From Luteibacter aegosomaticola (GTDB lineage: Bacteria; Pseudomonadota; Gammaproteobacteria; Xanthomonadales; Rhodanobacteraceae), in contig NZ_CP095741.1 of assembly GCF_023078475.1 (NCBI RefSeq), positions 2,542,001-2,606,000 of the forward strand: 64,000 nucleotides of DNA, written 5' to 3'. This document shows positions 33,350-41,616 of this stretch, one piece after another (the stretch's first letter is position 1; each line of letters begins with the position of its first letter). The position numbers and the translations under genes were made by a program. The notes beneath the pieces were generated by a model. The model saw only the letters and a list, made by a program, of their open reading frames with translations, had not been told where the DNA came from and made no database searches.

Positions 33350-33613
33350 CTACTCCGTCGTATGCAGGCGGCACGCGATCACTTCGAGTTCGTGGTCGGT
33401 GAACAGATAGACCAGGCGGTGCCTCTCATCGATGCGCCGCGACCAGGCGCCGGCAAGATCGCCGCGCATCGGCTTTGGTTTGGCCAGGCCCTCAGTGGGC
33501 GTGCGCAGGCACTCCCTGATTAGCAGGTTCACGCGGGCGAGCATCTTGCGATCGTCTGCCCAGGACGCGTAGTCGGCCCAGCCTTTTGACGTAAATGTGA
33601 GCTTCCGTGCCAT
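33350..33613 (-). CDS. yoeB: YoeB-family toxin (mRNA interferase) with altered active site
   Basis: 87 residues, full length. Family motifs EGLAKPKPMRGDLAGAWSRRIDERHRLVY and ACRLH match YoeB. Of the catalytic residues known in E. coli YoeB, Arg65 (ERHRLVY) and His83 (CRLH) are present, but the site of Glu46 is Lys (KPKP in place of KPEP) and the terminal Tyr84 is Thr, with an extra HTTE tail. Ribosome-dependent mRNA cleavage may therefore be reduced. Follows yefM by six bases. Confidence 0.9.
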   Translation of the reverse strand: MARKLTFTSKGWADYASWADDRKMLARVNLLIRECLRTPTEGLAKPKPMRGDLAGAWSRRIDERHRLVYLFTDHELEVIACRLHTTE

Positions 33614-33619
33614 GCGGGC

Positions 33620-33886
33620 TCACTCGTCTTCAATCAACGGCCGCTCGAACACTTCGCCCGCCCGCGCCTGGCGCAGGCTTTCGAGGATGTGGCCGCGGTT
33701 CGCGCCGGAGAGAAGGTAGGCGGTTTCCTCCATGCTTTCCCACAGCCGCGCAGGAACGAGGTAGACCGCCCGGCTGCCGTCGGCGTCGCCGCGGCGCGTG
33801 ATCACCGCCACTTCGGCATCGTCCACAACCGTATCAAGGACGGTCGCGAGGTTGTTCCGGACCTCGGAATAGTTGATAGCGCGCAT
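33620..33886 (-). CDS. yefM: YefM-family antitoxin
   Basis: 88 residues. The N-terminal MRAINYSEVRNNLATVLDTVVDDAEVAVITRR is the Phd/YefM DNA-binding fold; the C-terminal part (SMEETAYLLSGANRGHILESLRQARAG) is the toxin-wrapping helix pair. First gene of the toxin-antitoxin operon, as is usual. A 24-bp operator with TGTACA overlaps the promoter 10 bases before the start. Confidence 0.93.
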   Translation of the reverse strand: MRAINYSEVRNNLATVLDTVVDDAEVAVITRRGDADGSRAVYLVPARLWESMEETAYLLSGANRGHILESLRQARAGEVFERPLIEDE

Positions 33887-33896
33887 ATCGGCCTCG

Positions 33897-33920
33897 ACTT
33901 GTGCAATTTGCTGTACAAGT
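33897..33920 (-). promoter_or_regulatory. YefM-YoeB operator, TGTACA inverted repeat
   Basis: ACTTGTACA and TGCACAAGT (read on the minus strand) form an imperfect inverted repeat separated by six bases, 10 bp before the yefM start codon. It contains TGTACA, the core hexamer bound by E. coli YefM, once exactly and once as TGTGCA. The repeat touches the -10 element of the proposed promoter, as expected of autorepression. Confidence 0.75.
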
Positions 33921-33945
33921 CTAGCCGCTTCCAGCACAGCGTCAA
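33918..33945 (-). promoter_or_regulatory. Promoter of yefM-yoeB
   Basis: Read on the minus strand: TTGACG, 16-bp spacer, TAGACT. The -10 ends inside the palindromic operator, so a bound antitoxin complex would block polymerase. Confidence 0.6.
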
Positions 33946-34003
33946 AGCCACATACATCATGTTGTGATATATTTATCTGATCCACCCGATACCTCACTCG
34001 TGC

Positions 34004-34432
34004 ATGACACCACCACGGAAACCCTCCGGCCTGACGAAGGCCGACTTCGAGCAACTCTCGGACTTTCGCCACCAGATTCGCCGCTTCGAGCGGTTCTCGG
34101 AAAATGCGGCGAAAGATGCGGGGCTGACCCCGCTGCAATACCTCCTGCTGCTGCACATCAAAGGCTACCCCGGCCGCGAATGGGCTTCTGTAGGGGAACT
34201 TGCCGAGCGCTTGCAGGCGCAGCACCACGGCGTTGTCGCCCTGGTCACGCGCTGCGAAGAACTTGGCCTCGTCGCGCGCTCACCCTCAGCCGAAGACCGC
34301 CGCGTCGTTGAGGTACGCCTCACCGGCGAAGGCGAGGCCATGCTGATCAAGCTGGCCGCCATGCACCGTGCCGAACTGCGATCGCTGCAGGGCACCTTCG
34401 TTATCCCTAACCTCCCCCACGACGACACATGA
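34004..34432 (+). CDS. MarR-family transcriptional regulator
   Basis: 142 residues with a winged helix: LTPLQYLLLLHIKGYPGREWASVGELAERLQAQHHGVVALVTRCEELGLVARSPSAEDRRVVEVRLTGEGEAML. The wing DRRVVEVRLT is typical. Its stop overlaps the ClC start as ATGA, so the two are translationally coupled, and the regulator probably controls the transporter and itself. An AT-rich block GATATATTTATC at 33966-33977 lies 26 bp upstream of the start and may be promoter or operator. Confidence 0.9.
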   Translation: MTPPRKPSGLTKADFEQLSDFRHQIRRFERFSENAAKDAGLTPLQYLLLLHIKGYPGREWASVGELAERLQAQHHGVVALVTRCEELGLVARSPSAEDRRVVEVRLTGEGEAMLIKLAAMHRAELRSLQGTFVIPNLPHDDT

Positions 34433-36183
34433 GCCACGACACCTCCCGCCGCGACTTCTTCGCGAACCCGCGCATGCCGCTCATGGCTGGCCTCGCGGTG
34501 CCTGTCGGCATCCTCTCGACGCTGGCCGCGTTTGTTCTCATCCACCTGATCCACCTGTTCACCAACCTGTTTTTCTTCGGCCAGTTTTCGTTCGCGGATC
34601 GTTCGCCCGCGACGAACACCCTGGGCCTGTGGGTGATCGCCGTACCCATCGTGGGCGGCCTGGTGATCGGGTTGATCGCGCGGTTTGGCACGGAGAAGAT
34701 CCGCGGCCACGGCATCCCGGAAGCGATCGAGGCCATCCTGTTCGGCAAGAGCCGCATGTCGCCGAAGGTGGCCGTGCTGAAGCCCCTGGCTTCGGGCATC
34801 GCGATCGGCAGCGGTGGCCCGTTCGGCGCGGAAGGCCCGATCATCATGACGGGCGGCGCCCTCGGCTCCCTGCTCGCGCAGACCCTCAGCCTGACCGCTG
34901 CGGAGCGGAAAACCCTTCTCGTCGCCGGTGCCACCGCCGGCATGACCGCCGTGTTCGGCACGCCACTCGCCGCCGTGCTCCTGGCCGTCGAACTGCTGCT
35001 GTTCGAATGGCGCCCGCGCAGCTTCATCCCGGTCGCCGTCGCCTGCGCCGTGGCCGGCTTCGGCCGCGCCGTGTGGTTCGGCACGGGCGCGATTTTCCCG
35101 CTGGAAACCGGGCAGCCGCAGATGGTCGCGCTGTTCTCGTGCGTGGTCGCTGGCCTGCTCTCCGGGATGTTGGCTTCGGCCCTCTCGATGGCGCTGTACA
35201 AGGTCGAAGACCTGTTCGCCAAGCTGCCGCTGCACTGGATGTGGTGGCCCGCGCTGGCAGGCATCGTTATCGGCGTTGGCGGATATATCGAGCCGCGCGC
35301 ACTGGGCGTTGGCTATGACGTCATCGACGACCTGCTGCACCAGAATGTCCTGATGCAGGTGGCCGTGGGGCTGCTGGTGGTCAAGGCCATCATGTGGGTC
35401 GTGGCGCTGGGTTCCGGCACCTCGGGCGGCGTGCTCGCCCCGTTGCTGATGCTGGGTGCGGGCCTGGGCGTCGTGCTGAGCCGGATCCTGCCTGGCGCGG
35501 ATCCCATGCTATGGCCGCTCGTGTGCATGACGGCCACCCTGGGTGGCACGCTGGGCGCACCGCTGACGGCCATCGTCTTCGGCTTCGAGCTCACCCACGA
35601 CAGCCACGCCATGCTCCCGCTGCTCGCCGCGACGCTGACCGCGCATGCCTTCGTCACCGTCACCATGCGGCGCTCGATCATGACGGAGAAGATCGCCCGC
35701 CGCGGATATCACATCTTCCGCGAGTACGGCGTGGATCCGCTGGAGCGGCACGCGGTGCGCGAAGTGATGACGGCCCAGGTGCAAGCCGTCGATGCATCGA
35801 CGCCCTTGGTCACCGTGCTCGACGCCTTCTTTGGCGCGGGCCAGACACACCGGGCCTTCCCCGTGGTATCGGAAGGCAGTGTCACAGGCATGGTCGATCG
35901 CGCCTCGCTGCAACGCTGGATGGATGCCGGCCGCCTGCGCACCGTCGGCGAAGCGATGGTTGGCGAGACAGTGGAGGTCGCCCTTGGCACGGACACCTGC
36001 CAGCAGGTCGCCGCCCGCATGGCGGTCCACCAGCTCGAACGCATGCCGGTGGTGGATGGGCCGCGCTCACGCAAACTGGTGGGCATCGTCTCGCGAAGCG
36101 ACCTCGTGCGGCCGCTGGATACGCACTTCCACGAGGAACACCAGCGCGAGCGCTTCTGGCGCCCGCGCCCCGGCTCCCGCTAA
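34429..36183 (+). CDS. ClC-family chloride channel/antiporter with C-terminal CBS domains
   Basis: 584 residues. Ten or more membrane segments, then a pair of CBS domains (about residues 440-570: VREVMTAQVQAVDAST..., HQLERMPVVDGPRSRKLVGIVSRSDLVRPL). Filter motifs: GHGIPE (canonical GSGIP), GAEGP with the gating Glu (GREGP) and GGVLAP. A Glu at FEWRPRSFIPV corresponds to the internal proton glutamate of E. coli ClcA, which supports H+-coupled exchange. The CBS pair may sense nucleotides. Operon partner of the MarR gene; its stop overlaps that of the convergent phosphate transporter. Confidence 0.9.
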   Translation: MSHDTSRRDFFANPRMPLMAGLAVPVGILSTLAAFVLIHLIHLFTNLFFFGQFSFADRSPATNTLGLWVIAVPIVGGLVIGLIARFGTEKIRGHGIPEAIEAILFGKSRMSPKVAVLKPLASGIAIGSGGPFGAEGPIIMTGGALGSLLAQTLSLTAAERKTLLVAGATAGMTAVFGTPLAAVLLAVELLLFEWRPRSFIPVAVACAVAGFGRAVWFGTGAIFPLETGQPQMVALFSCVVAGLLSGMLASALSMALYKVEDLFAKLPLHWMWWPALAGIVIGVGGYIEPRALGVGYDVIDDLLHQNVLMQVAVGLLVVKAIMWVVALGSGTSGGVLAPLLMLGAGLGVVLSRILPGADPMLWPLVCMTATLGGTLGAPLTAIVFGFELTHDSHAMLPLLAATLTAHAFVTVTMRRSIMTEKIARRGYHIFREYGVDPLERHAVREVMTAQVQAVDASTPLVTVLDAFFGAGQTHRAFPVVSEGSVTGMVDRASLQRWMDAGRLRTVGEAMVGETVEVALGTDTCQQVAARMAVHQLERMPVVDGPRSRKLVGIVSRSDLVRPLDTHFHEEHQRERFWRPRPGSR

Positions 36184-37766
36184 AACACGTGGCGCAATAG
36201 CCAGAACAGCACGGCGGCCAGCGCGATCGATACCGGCAACGTCAGCACCCAGGCCAACAACATGTTGCGCACCGTGCCCCATTGCAGGCCCGATCCGCTG
36301 GCCGTCATCGTGCCGGCGACGCCGGACGACAGCACATGCGTCGTGCTCACCGGCAGGCCGAAGCGATCCGCCGCGCCAATGGTGAGCATGGCGACGACCT
36401 CGGCCGACGCACCCTGCGCATAGGTAAGGTGTTGCTTGCCGATACGCTCACCGACGGTGCGTACGATCCGCCGCCAGCCCACCATTGTACCCAGGCCCAG
36501 GGCGATCGCGACGGCGACCTTCACCCAGGTGGGGATGAACTTCGTCGCCTTGTCCAGCAAGCCGTGATAGTTGTCGAGCACCGCCTGGTCTTCCGGCGCG
36601 AACTTCGGCTGCTGGTCCTTCGCCATCAGGCGCAGCGCCTCCGAGCTCAGGTACATGTTGTTACGGACGTTGTTCACCTCGTGCTGCGGCAGATCCGCCA
36701 GCGAGGGGCGCTGCGCCACCTGGTTGGCCACCGTGGTCGTGAGCTGGTTAAGCGCAGCGAACGTCATCGGCGTGGCATGGCGGGTCTGGATATAGGTTTC
36801 GATCTCGTGGCGCGCATCGTCGACCACCGTCACCCCGGTGGCGTAGCGCGCCAGGGTCTCGCTGGCGTGATGGGCCACGGACACGAAGGTCTGCGTCTCG
36901 CTGGTGGTCACCGCCTTGTTCAGGGCGTAGGCACTCGGCACCGTGCCGATCAGGATCAGCATGATCAGGCCCATGCCCTTCTGCCCGTCGTTGGAACCGT
37001 GGGCGAAGGACACGCCGGTGCAGGTGAGGATCAGCAGGCAGCGCACCCAGAACGGCGGCGGCTTGTCGCCATGCGGCTCGTCGTAAAGCTCGGGCACCTT
37101 GACGAAGGTCTTCAGCGCGAGCAGCAAGAGGTACGCCAGCGCGAACCCGATCAGCGGCGAGAACAGCAGCGACTTGCCGACGCTGAGCGCCTGGCTCCAG
37201 TCCACCGCAGCGTTGGCATCACCGGCATTCATCATCTGGTTCATGACGCCCACGCCGATGATCGAACCGATCAGTGTGTGCGAACTGGAGGACGGCAGGC
37301 CGAGCCACCACGTGCCGAGGTTCCAGATGATCGCGGCCAGAAGCAGCGAAAACACCATGGCGAAGCCGGTCCCGTTGCCTACGTTCAGCACCAGACCGAT
37401 CGGCAGCAACTGGAGCACGGCGTAGGCCACCGCGCCGCTCGAGATCAGCACACCGATGAAGTTCCAGCTTCCGGACCACACCACCGCGAACGTAGCTGGC
37501 AGTGAACGCGTATAGATCACCGTCGCCACGGCGTTGGCCGTGTCGTGGAACCCGTTGACGAACTCGAAACCGAGGGCGATCAGCAAGGCGATGCCCAGCA
37601 ATACATATTCGAAGGTGGGGCTGGCCGGCGCGACCGTCAGGTCGTGGCCCAGTTGGGAGCCTACGTAGATCAGGGCGGCAAGGAGCAGGCCGCCGAACCC
37701 CAGGAGGCTGATCAGGCGGGTTTGCGGGGAGCTGACGGGCTGGGAGCTCAGGACGGTGCTGTTCAT
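36180..37766 (-). CDS. pitA: Low-affinity inorganic phosphate transporter (PitA/PiT family)
   Basis: 528 residues with 10-12 hydrophobic segments. The two PiT signatures are present: GFEFVNGFHDTANAVATVIYTRSLP in the first half and VSFAHGSNDGQKGMG in the second, each carrying the conserved HD/ND metal-phosphate residues. A large hydrophilic loop (about residues 260-420) splits the halves. Moves metal-phosphate with protons. The CHAD-domain protein encoded divergently 103 bp away also concerns phosphate. The ATG at 37766 is preferred; a start 30 bases earlier (37796) is in frame but unlikely. Confidence 0.93.
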   Translation of the reverse strand: MNSTVLSSQPVSSPQTRLISLLGFGGLLLAALIYVGSQLGHDLTVAPASPTFEYVLLGIALLIALGFEFVNGFHDTANAVATVIYTRSLPATFAVVWSGSWNFIGVLISSGAVAYAVLQLLPIGLVLNVGNGTGFAMVFSLLLAAIIWNLGTWWLGLPSSSSHTLIGSIIGVGVMNQMMNAGDANAAVDWSQALSVGKSLLFSPLIGFALAYLLLLALKTFVKVPELYDEPHGDKPPPFWVRCLLILTCTGVSFAHGSNDGQKGMGLIMLILIGTVPSAYALNKAVTTSETQTFVSVAHHASETLARYATGVTVVDDARHEIETYIQTRHATPMTFAALNQLTTTVANQVAQRPSLADLPQHEVNNVRNNMYLSSEALRLMAKDQQPKFAPEDQAVLDNYHGLLDKATKFIPTWVKVAVAIALGLGTMVGWRRIVRTVGERIGKQHLTYAQGASAEVVAMLTIGAADRFGLPVSTTHVLSSGVAGTMTASGSGLQWGTVRNMLLAWVLTLPVSIALAAVLFWLLRHVF

Positions 37767-37869
37767 CGCGTGCCTCCGGTCATGACCCGCCCACAACTAG
37801 CAAGGCCGTATGACCGTCTGGTGTCAGGATCGCCGAATACGGCCATTCCGGCCGTCACATGCTATACAC

Positions 37870-38685
37870 ATGCCGATGCCGCCAAAGACGACACCCACCA
37901 TCCCTATGGCCCTGGCCCTGTTCGCCTCGCGCGAATGCCGGGGCATCGCGCGCGCACTGGCCAATACGAAGGACCGGCACGCCGGCATCCATGCGGCGCG
38001 CAAGGGCTTGCGCCGGCTAAAGAGCCTGCTCCGCCTGGGCGCCGATACCTTCGGCGGCTCCCTGGCTGAGATCGAGGCTCGCATCGGCAAGCTGGCCACG
38101 GGACTGTCGCCGCTACGCGACGCGCATGTCGCCGCCACGCTGGCCCACCACCTTGCGGGGCCACGGCCGTCGGCCGCCTGGGGCGATGCGATCACCACCC
38201 TTGAGCACCGGCGTGATGGCCGGCTGGTCGAGGCGCTGCACAAGGATCCCCGATTCCTGAAACGCCGCCGCGCGGTGCGCGACCTCGGCGACCTGATTGA
38301 ACGGCTACCGTGGCGCGCGTTGAAACGCGGGGTGATCGAAGCTGCGCTCGATAAACAGCAGCGCCGCGTCGTCACGGCGGAAAAGCGCGTGCGCAAGGCG
38401 GCCACGCCCGCCAACCTTCACTGCTGGCGCCGCCGCGCACGACGGTTACGCATGCAACTGCAGTACTGGAAGCGCGTGCTGCGCGCCACGCACAAGACCG
38501 CCCACCATCGCGCAAAGCACGACAAAGCCGCCACGCAGGCCATGTCGAAACTTTCCGATGCCCTGGGTGCGAAGCAGGATCTGCGCGCGCTCCGTGCCCA
38601 GCTGCATCTCTTGCGCAAGCCGGCGATCACCGCGCCCCTCGTGGCCCAGATCGCCACCGAGCTCAAGAAATATCGAAAGCTATAA
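37870..38685 (+). CDS. CHAD-domain protein
   Basis: 271 residues, strongly basic, with the conserved-His alpha-helical repeats: CRGIARALANTKDRHAGIHAARKGLRRLKSLLRLG (first) and NLHCWRRRARRLRMQLQYWKRV (second). CHAD proteins bind inorganic polyphosphate and often sit with polyphosphate kinases or phosphate transporters, as here beside pitA. A catalytic role is not known. The start is uncertain between ATGs at 37810, 37870 and 37876; 37870 is the first without the arginine-rich, unlike extension. Confidence 0.85.
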   Translation: MPMPPKTTPTIPMALALFASRECRGIARALANTKDRHAGIHAARKGLRRLKSLLRLGADTFGGSLAEIEARIGKLATGLSPLRDAHVAATLAHHLAGPRPSAAWGDAITTLEHRRDGRLVEALHKDPRFLKRRRAVRDLGDLIERLPWRALKRGVIEAALDKQQRRVVTAEKRVRKAATPANLHCWRRRARRLRMQLQYWKRVLRATHKTAHHRAKHDKAATQAMSKLSDALGAKQDLRALRAQLHLLRKPAITAPLVAQIATELKKYRKL

Positions 38686-38791
38686 GCCGGCCCGCTCGGC
38701 CAGCATGACGCCGGCGCCTAGGTCTTCGGGCACGGGTACGGCCGGCTGGACGTCTGTATGCTCGGGTGTTTCCCGTGCCGGAGTCGTCCCC

Positions 38792-39538
38792 ATGCTTCGT
38801 GTTGCCCTGAAAGCCCTCGCACTCGCTTGCCTCGTCGCCCTGCCCGTCCACGCGGCCGATTCGCCCAACACCCTGAGCGATGCCGAACGCGGCCAGGGCT
38901 TCAAGCTGCTGTTCGATGGCAAGAGTTTCCACGGCTGGCACTCGTTCCAGCAAAAAGGCACGGGCAAGGACTGGAGCGTCGCCGACGGCGCTATTCACCT
39001 CGATCGCGACCTGAAGGCGCCCGACGCCGATTTCGCCGACCTGGTCACGGACGCCGAGTACGAAAACTTCGACCTCAAGCTCGAGTGGAAGATGACCGCG
39101 TGCGCCGATGCCGGGATCATGTTCAACGTGAGCGAGGCACCCAAGTACAAGTACACCTGGGAGACTGGCCCCGAGATGCAGATTGCCGACCTGGTCTGCA
39201 CCAAGCCCGATAGCTACACCCTCTACGAGCGCTCGGGCGACCTGTTCGACCTGATCTCCTCGGATATCGAAAACGTCCACGAGAACGGCCAGTGGAACCA
39301 GATCGAGATCATCGTCGACCACGGCCACATGCAGTTCTTCCAGAACGGCCACAAGACGGTCGATACGCAGTTGTGGACGCCGGAGTGGAAGGCGCTCGTG
39401 GCAAAGACCAAGTTCGCGAAGATGCCGGACTTCGCTAAGTTCACCCGCGGCCATATTTCGCTGCAGGGTGGCGAAGACAAGGGCAAGCCGCCCATCCAGA
39501 TCTGGTTCCGCAGCATCCGCATCAAAGACCTCGGCTAA
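38792..39538 (+). CDS. Secreted DUF1080 / 3-keto-disaccharide hydrolase-type protein
   Basis: 248 residues. Signal peptide LKALALACLVALPVHAADS (cleavage near residue 21), then the jelly-roll domain with GFKLLFDGKSFHGWHSF, ENFDLKLEWKM, AGIMFNVSE and NQIEIIVDHGHMQFFQNG. Family members degrade 3-keto-glucosides or act as carbohydrate-binding lectin-like proteins. The catalytic activity here is not proved by sequence. Located in the periplasm or outside the cell. Starts 106 bp after the CHAD gene. Confidence 0.85.
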   Translation: MLRVALKALALACLVALPVHAADSPNTLSDAERGQGFKLLFDGKSFHGWHSFQQKGTGKDWSVADGAIHLDRDLKAPDADFADLVTDAEYENFDLKLEWKMTACADAGIMFNVSEAPKYKYTWETGPEMQIADLVCTKPDSYTLYERSGDLFDLISSDIENVHENGQWNQIEIIVDHGHMQFFQNGHKTVDTQLWTPEWKALVAKTKFAKMPDFAKFTRGHISLQGGEDKGKPPIQIWFRSIRIKDLG

Positions 39539-39553
39539 ACATTTCCGGCCCGT

Positions 39554-39622
39554 TGTAGGAGCGCGCTTGCGCGCGATGGGTGCTTGCGGCCAGCCCCATC
39601 GCGCGCAAGCGCGCTCCTACAG
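39554..39622. repeat. REP palindrome pair
   Basis: TGTAGGAGCGCGCTTGCGCG and CGCGCAAGCGCGCTCCTACA with 24 bases between. Lies 16 bp after the DUF1080 gene and can act as its transcript end. The rest of the gap to 39940 holds the palindromes listed next and nothing that looks like a gene. Confidence 0.93.
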
Positions 39623-39723
39623 GTGATTACGTTGTCATTCCCAAGCCATCCGGTCTGGCGCGACGCACCACGCCGCCACCGCTAACCTGCCAGCGCAGGT
39701 AAACGCTTACTCCGCGCAAATAC

Positions 39724-39738
39724 TGTCGCACCGCGACA
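39724..39738. promoter_or_regulatory. Inverted repeat TGTCGC-ACC-GCGACA upstream of the chitinase
   Basis: Perfect 6-bp arms with a three-base centre, 203 bp before the chitinase ATG, in a 318-bp region between the REP element and the gene. Unknown function. Confidence 0.4.
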
Positions 39739-39793
39739 AAACCGCTCGTCGGATGCTTCGCGCACCCCGTCACATTTCGCGAATTCCCGAATA

Positions 39794-39805
39794 GACAACG
39801 TTGTC
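39794..39805. promoter_or_regulatory. Palindrome GACAACGTTGTC, LacI-family-like operator
   Basis: A perfect 12-bp palindrome with a central CG, the symmetry shown by operators of LacI-family sugar repressors. It lies 136 bp before the chitinase start. The nine-base part ACGTTGTCATTCC recurs near 39631-39643, so there may be a second half-site. A LacI-type repressor answering to N-acetylglucosamine is a reasonable but unproved candidate; no LacI gene is in the window. Confidence 0.5.
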
Positions 39806-39940
39806 ATCCGGGACTAAACCGGACAAGTCGGGCCGTCCGCGAACACCGTGCGCCAACGCCACGGGGGCAGACAAAGGCAGGCGCCGGCGACAGGGGGAAA
39901 ACCAAATCATCCGGCAACACCACTCGAACGGAGAGTCGCT

Positions 39941-41245
39941 ATGCACGTGAATGCAGGTGTTCGGTCTCGTCTTGCGCTTGGAAGCTGTACTGGCACGCTC
40001 GGCGTCGCCATCGCCCTCGCCCTATCCTCTTTCGTCCCCATGAAGGCTGCGCATGCGGCCACGGCGTGCGCCGCCGCGTGGAGCGCGAGCGCGGTGTACA
40101 CGGGCGGCAATGTCGCCAGCGAAAATGGCGTCAACTACGTCGCTAACTGGTGGACCCAGGGCAACGACCCCGCCACCAACAGCGGTGCTGCCGGCTCCGG
40201 CCAGCCCTGGACCTCGCAGGGTGCGTGCGATGGCGGCAGCACACCGCCCTCCGACCCGCCGCCGTCGGATCCCCCGCCGAGCAACCCGCCGCCGGGCGCG
40301 GGCGATCTGTTCTTCAGCCCGTACAAGGACGTCACGATCAATCTCGACTGGAACACGAACATCATGTCGACGGCCGTCACCGGCACGCGACTCCCTGTGG
40401 TGGGTTCCGGCAGCCTTGTGTCGACCCAGGTACCGAATCTCGGTGCGATCACGCTGGCTTTCGCCAGTGGCGAATGCGGCACGGAAAACTGGGGTGGCGT
40501 ACCGGCGCAGGCCTTCGCCGATGCGAATATTTCGCGACTCAACGCGGCCGGCGTGAACTACGTCGTCTCCACCGGCGGCCAGGCCGGTGTCTTCACCTGC
40601 GGCAGTGCGACCGGCATGGCGCAGTTCATCAGCCGCTACAACAGCTCGCACCTCGTCGGCATCGATTTCGATATCGAGAGCGGCCAGACACCGCAGCAGC
40701 TCAGCTCGCTGGTGAGCCAGGCCGTGTATGCGCAGAGCATCTACCCGAACCTGCGCTTCTCGTTCACCCTGGCGACGCTCGCCGCTTCCGATGGCAGCTT
40801 CGGTGGCCTCAACAGCACCGGCGATGCCGTGGTGAAGGCCGTGAAGGCCTCGCAGTTGAAGAACTACACGATCAACCTGATGACCATGGATTACGGCGCC
40901 GCCGGTGCCGGCGTATGCGTGGTGAAGAATGGCGCATGTGACATGGGCCAGTCGGCCGTGCAGGCGGTAACCAACCTCCAGCACACCTATGGCATTCCGC
41001 TCAGCCAGATCGAAATCACGCCGATGATCGGTGTCAACGATGTGTCCAGCGAGGTATTCACCACGGCGGATATCGATACCGTGACCAACTATGCGGCGAC
41101 CAACAAGCTGGCCGGCGTGCACTTCTGGTCACTGGATCGCGATACCCCCTGCTCGCAGGGCACGGCATCGCCGATCTGCAACTCGTTGCCCTCGACGACG
41201 CAGCTGCAGTACACGAAGCGGTTCCTTTCCAACCTGGGCCACTAA
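39941..41245 (+). CDS. Secreted GH18 chitinase with carbohydrate-binding module
   Basis: 434 residues. A long signal sequence (to about residue 40: LGVAIALALSSFVPMKAAHA), a CBM5/12-type chitin-binding module (CAAAWSASAVYTGGNVASENGVNYVANWWTQG...PWTSQGAC), a Ser/Pro linker (STPPSDPPPSDPPPSNPPP), and a TIM-barrel domain. The catalytic motif is GIDFDIES, with proton donor Glu246 and supporting Asp two and four residues before it. Acts outside the cell on chitin. GGAG lies eight bases before the ATG. A hairpin follows the stop. Confidence 0.93.
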   Translation: MHVNAGVRSRLALGSCTGTLGVAIALALSSFVPMKAAHAATACAAAWSASAVYTGGNVASENGVNYVANWWTQGNDPATNSGAAGSGQPWTSQGACDGGSTPPSDPPPSDPPPSNPPPGAGDLFFSPYKDVTINLDWNTNIMSTAVTGTRLPVVGSGSLVSTQVPNLGAITLAFASGECGTENWGGVPAQAFADANISRLNAAGVNYVVSTGGQAGVFTCGSATGMAQFISRYNSSHLVGIDFDIESGQTPQQLSSLVSQAVYAQSIYPNLRFSFTLATLAASDGSFGGLNSTGDAVVKAVKASQLKNYTINLMTMDYGAAGAGVCVVKNGACDMGQSAVQAVTNLQHTYGIPLSQIEITPMIGVNDVSSEVFTTADIDTVTNYAATNKLAGVHFWSLDRDTPCSQGTASPICNSLPSTTQLQYTKRFLSNLGH

Positions 41246-41257
41246 GCGGCCGATACC

Positions 41258-41284
41258 AAGGATGCCGGCCTAGCCGGCATCCTT
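41258..41284. terminator. Hairpin terminator between convergent genes
   Basis: AAGGATGCCGGC / GCCGGCATCCTT with loop CTA, 12 bp of perfect stem 12 bases after the chitinase stop. No T-tract of length follows (TTCAGG), so it may act with help. It also meets the stop of the minus-strand 80-residue gene. Confidence 0.7.
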
Positions 41285-41526
41285 CAGGTATCCAGGGATT
41301 CGCGGCGGTGGTCTTCGTCCATCCACCCTTCGCGGCGCTGCATCGCCCACTCGATCTCACGCGCGGATTCGTTGCTGATGTATTTCCCGCGCAGCATCGC
41401 GAGCAACTCGCGATCATCCACCCCAAGGATGGACGCACGCGTCACCGCACCGGTGATGCCTTCGTTGGCTAGCTCGTCGAGCACCGTGCGAAGGTTCGCG
41501 CGTCGATTCAATTGGATGGTGTCCAT
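41284..41526 (-). CDS. Small helix-turn-helix DNA-binding protein (lambda-repressor-like)
   Basis: 80 residues: MDTIQLNRRANLRTVLDELA, then AVTRASILGVDDRELLAMLRGKYISNESAREIEWAMQRREGWMD. The helix-turn-helix and the REIEWAM...GWMD tail are like phage Cro/C-type and XRE-family regulators. No DNA target is apparent. No phage genes are nearby. Transcribed toward the chitinase terminator. Function in control of neighbours is speculative. Confidence 0.6.
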   Translation of the reverse strand: MDTIQLNRRANLRTVLDELANEGITGAVTRASILGVDDRELLAMLRGKYISNESAREIEWAMQRREGWMDEDHRRESLDT

Positions 41527-41616
41527 GGCGCAGTACCGCTGGCGTGAAAGCCAGGGTGCTGGCTCGGGGTGCGGCGCCGAGGTTAAGGAAGGCGGTTAGA
41601 ACTGTCTTACGTATAA

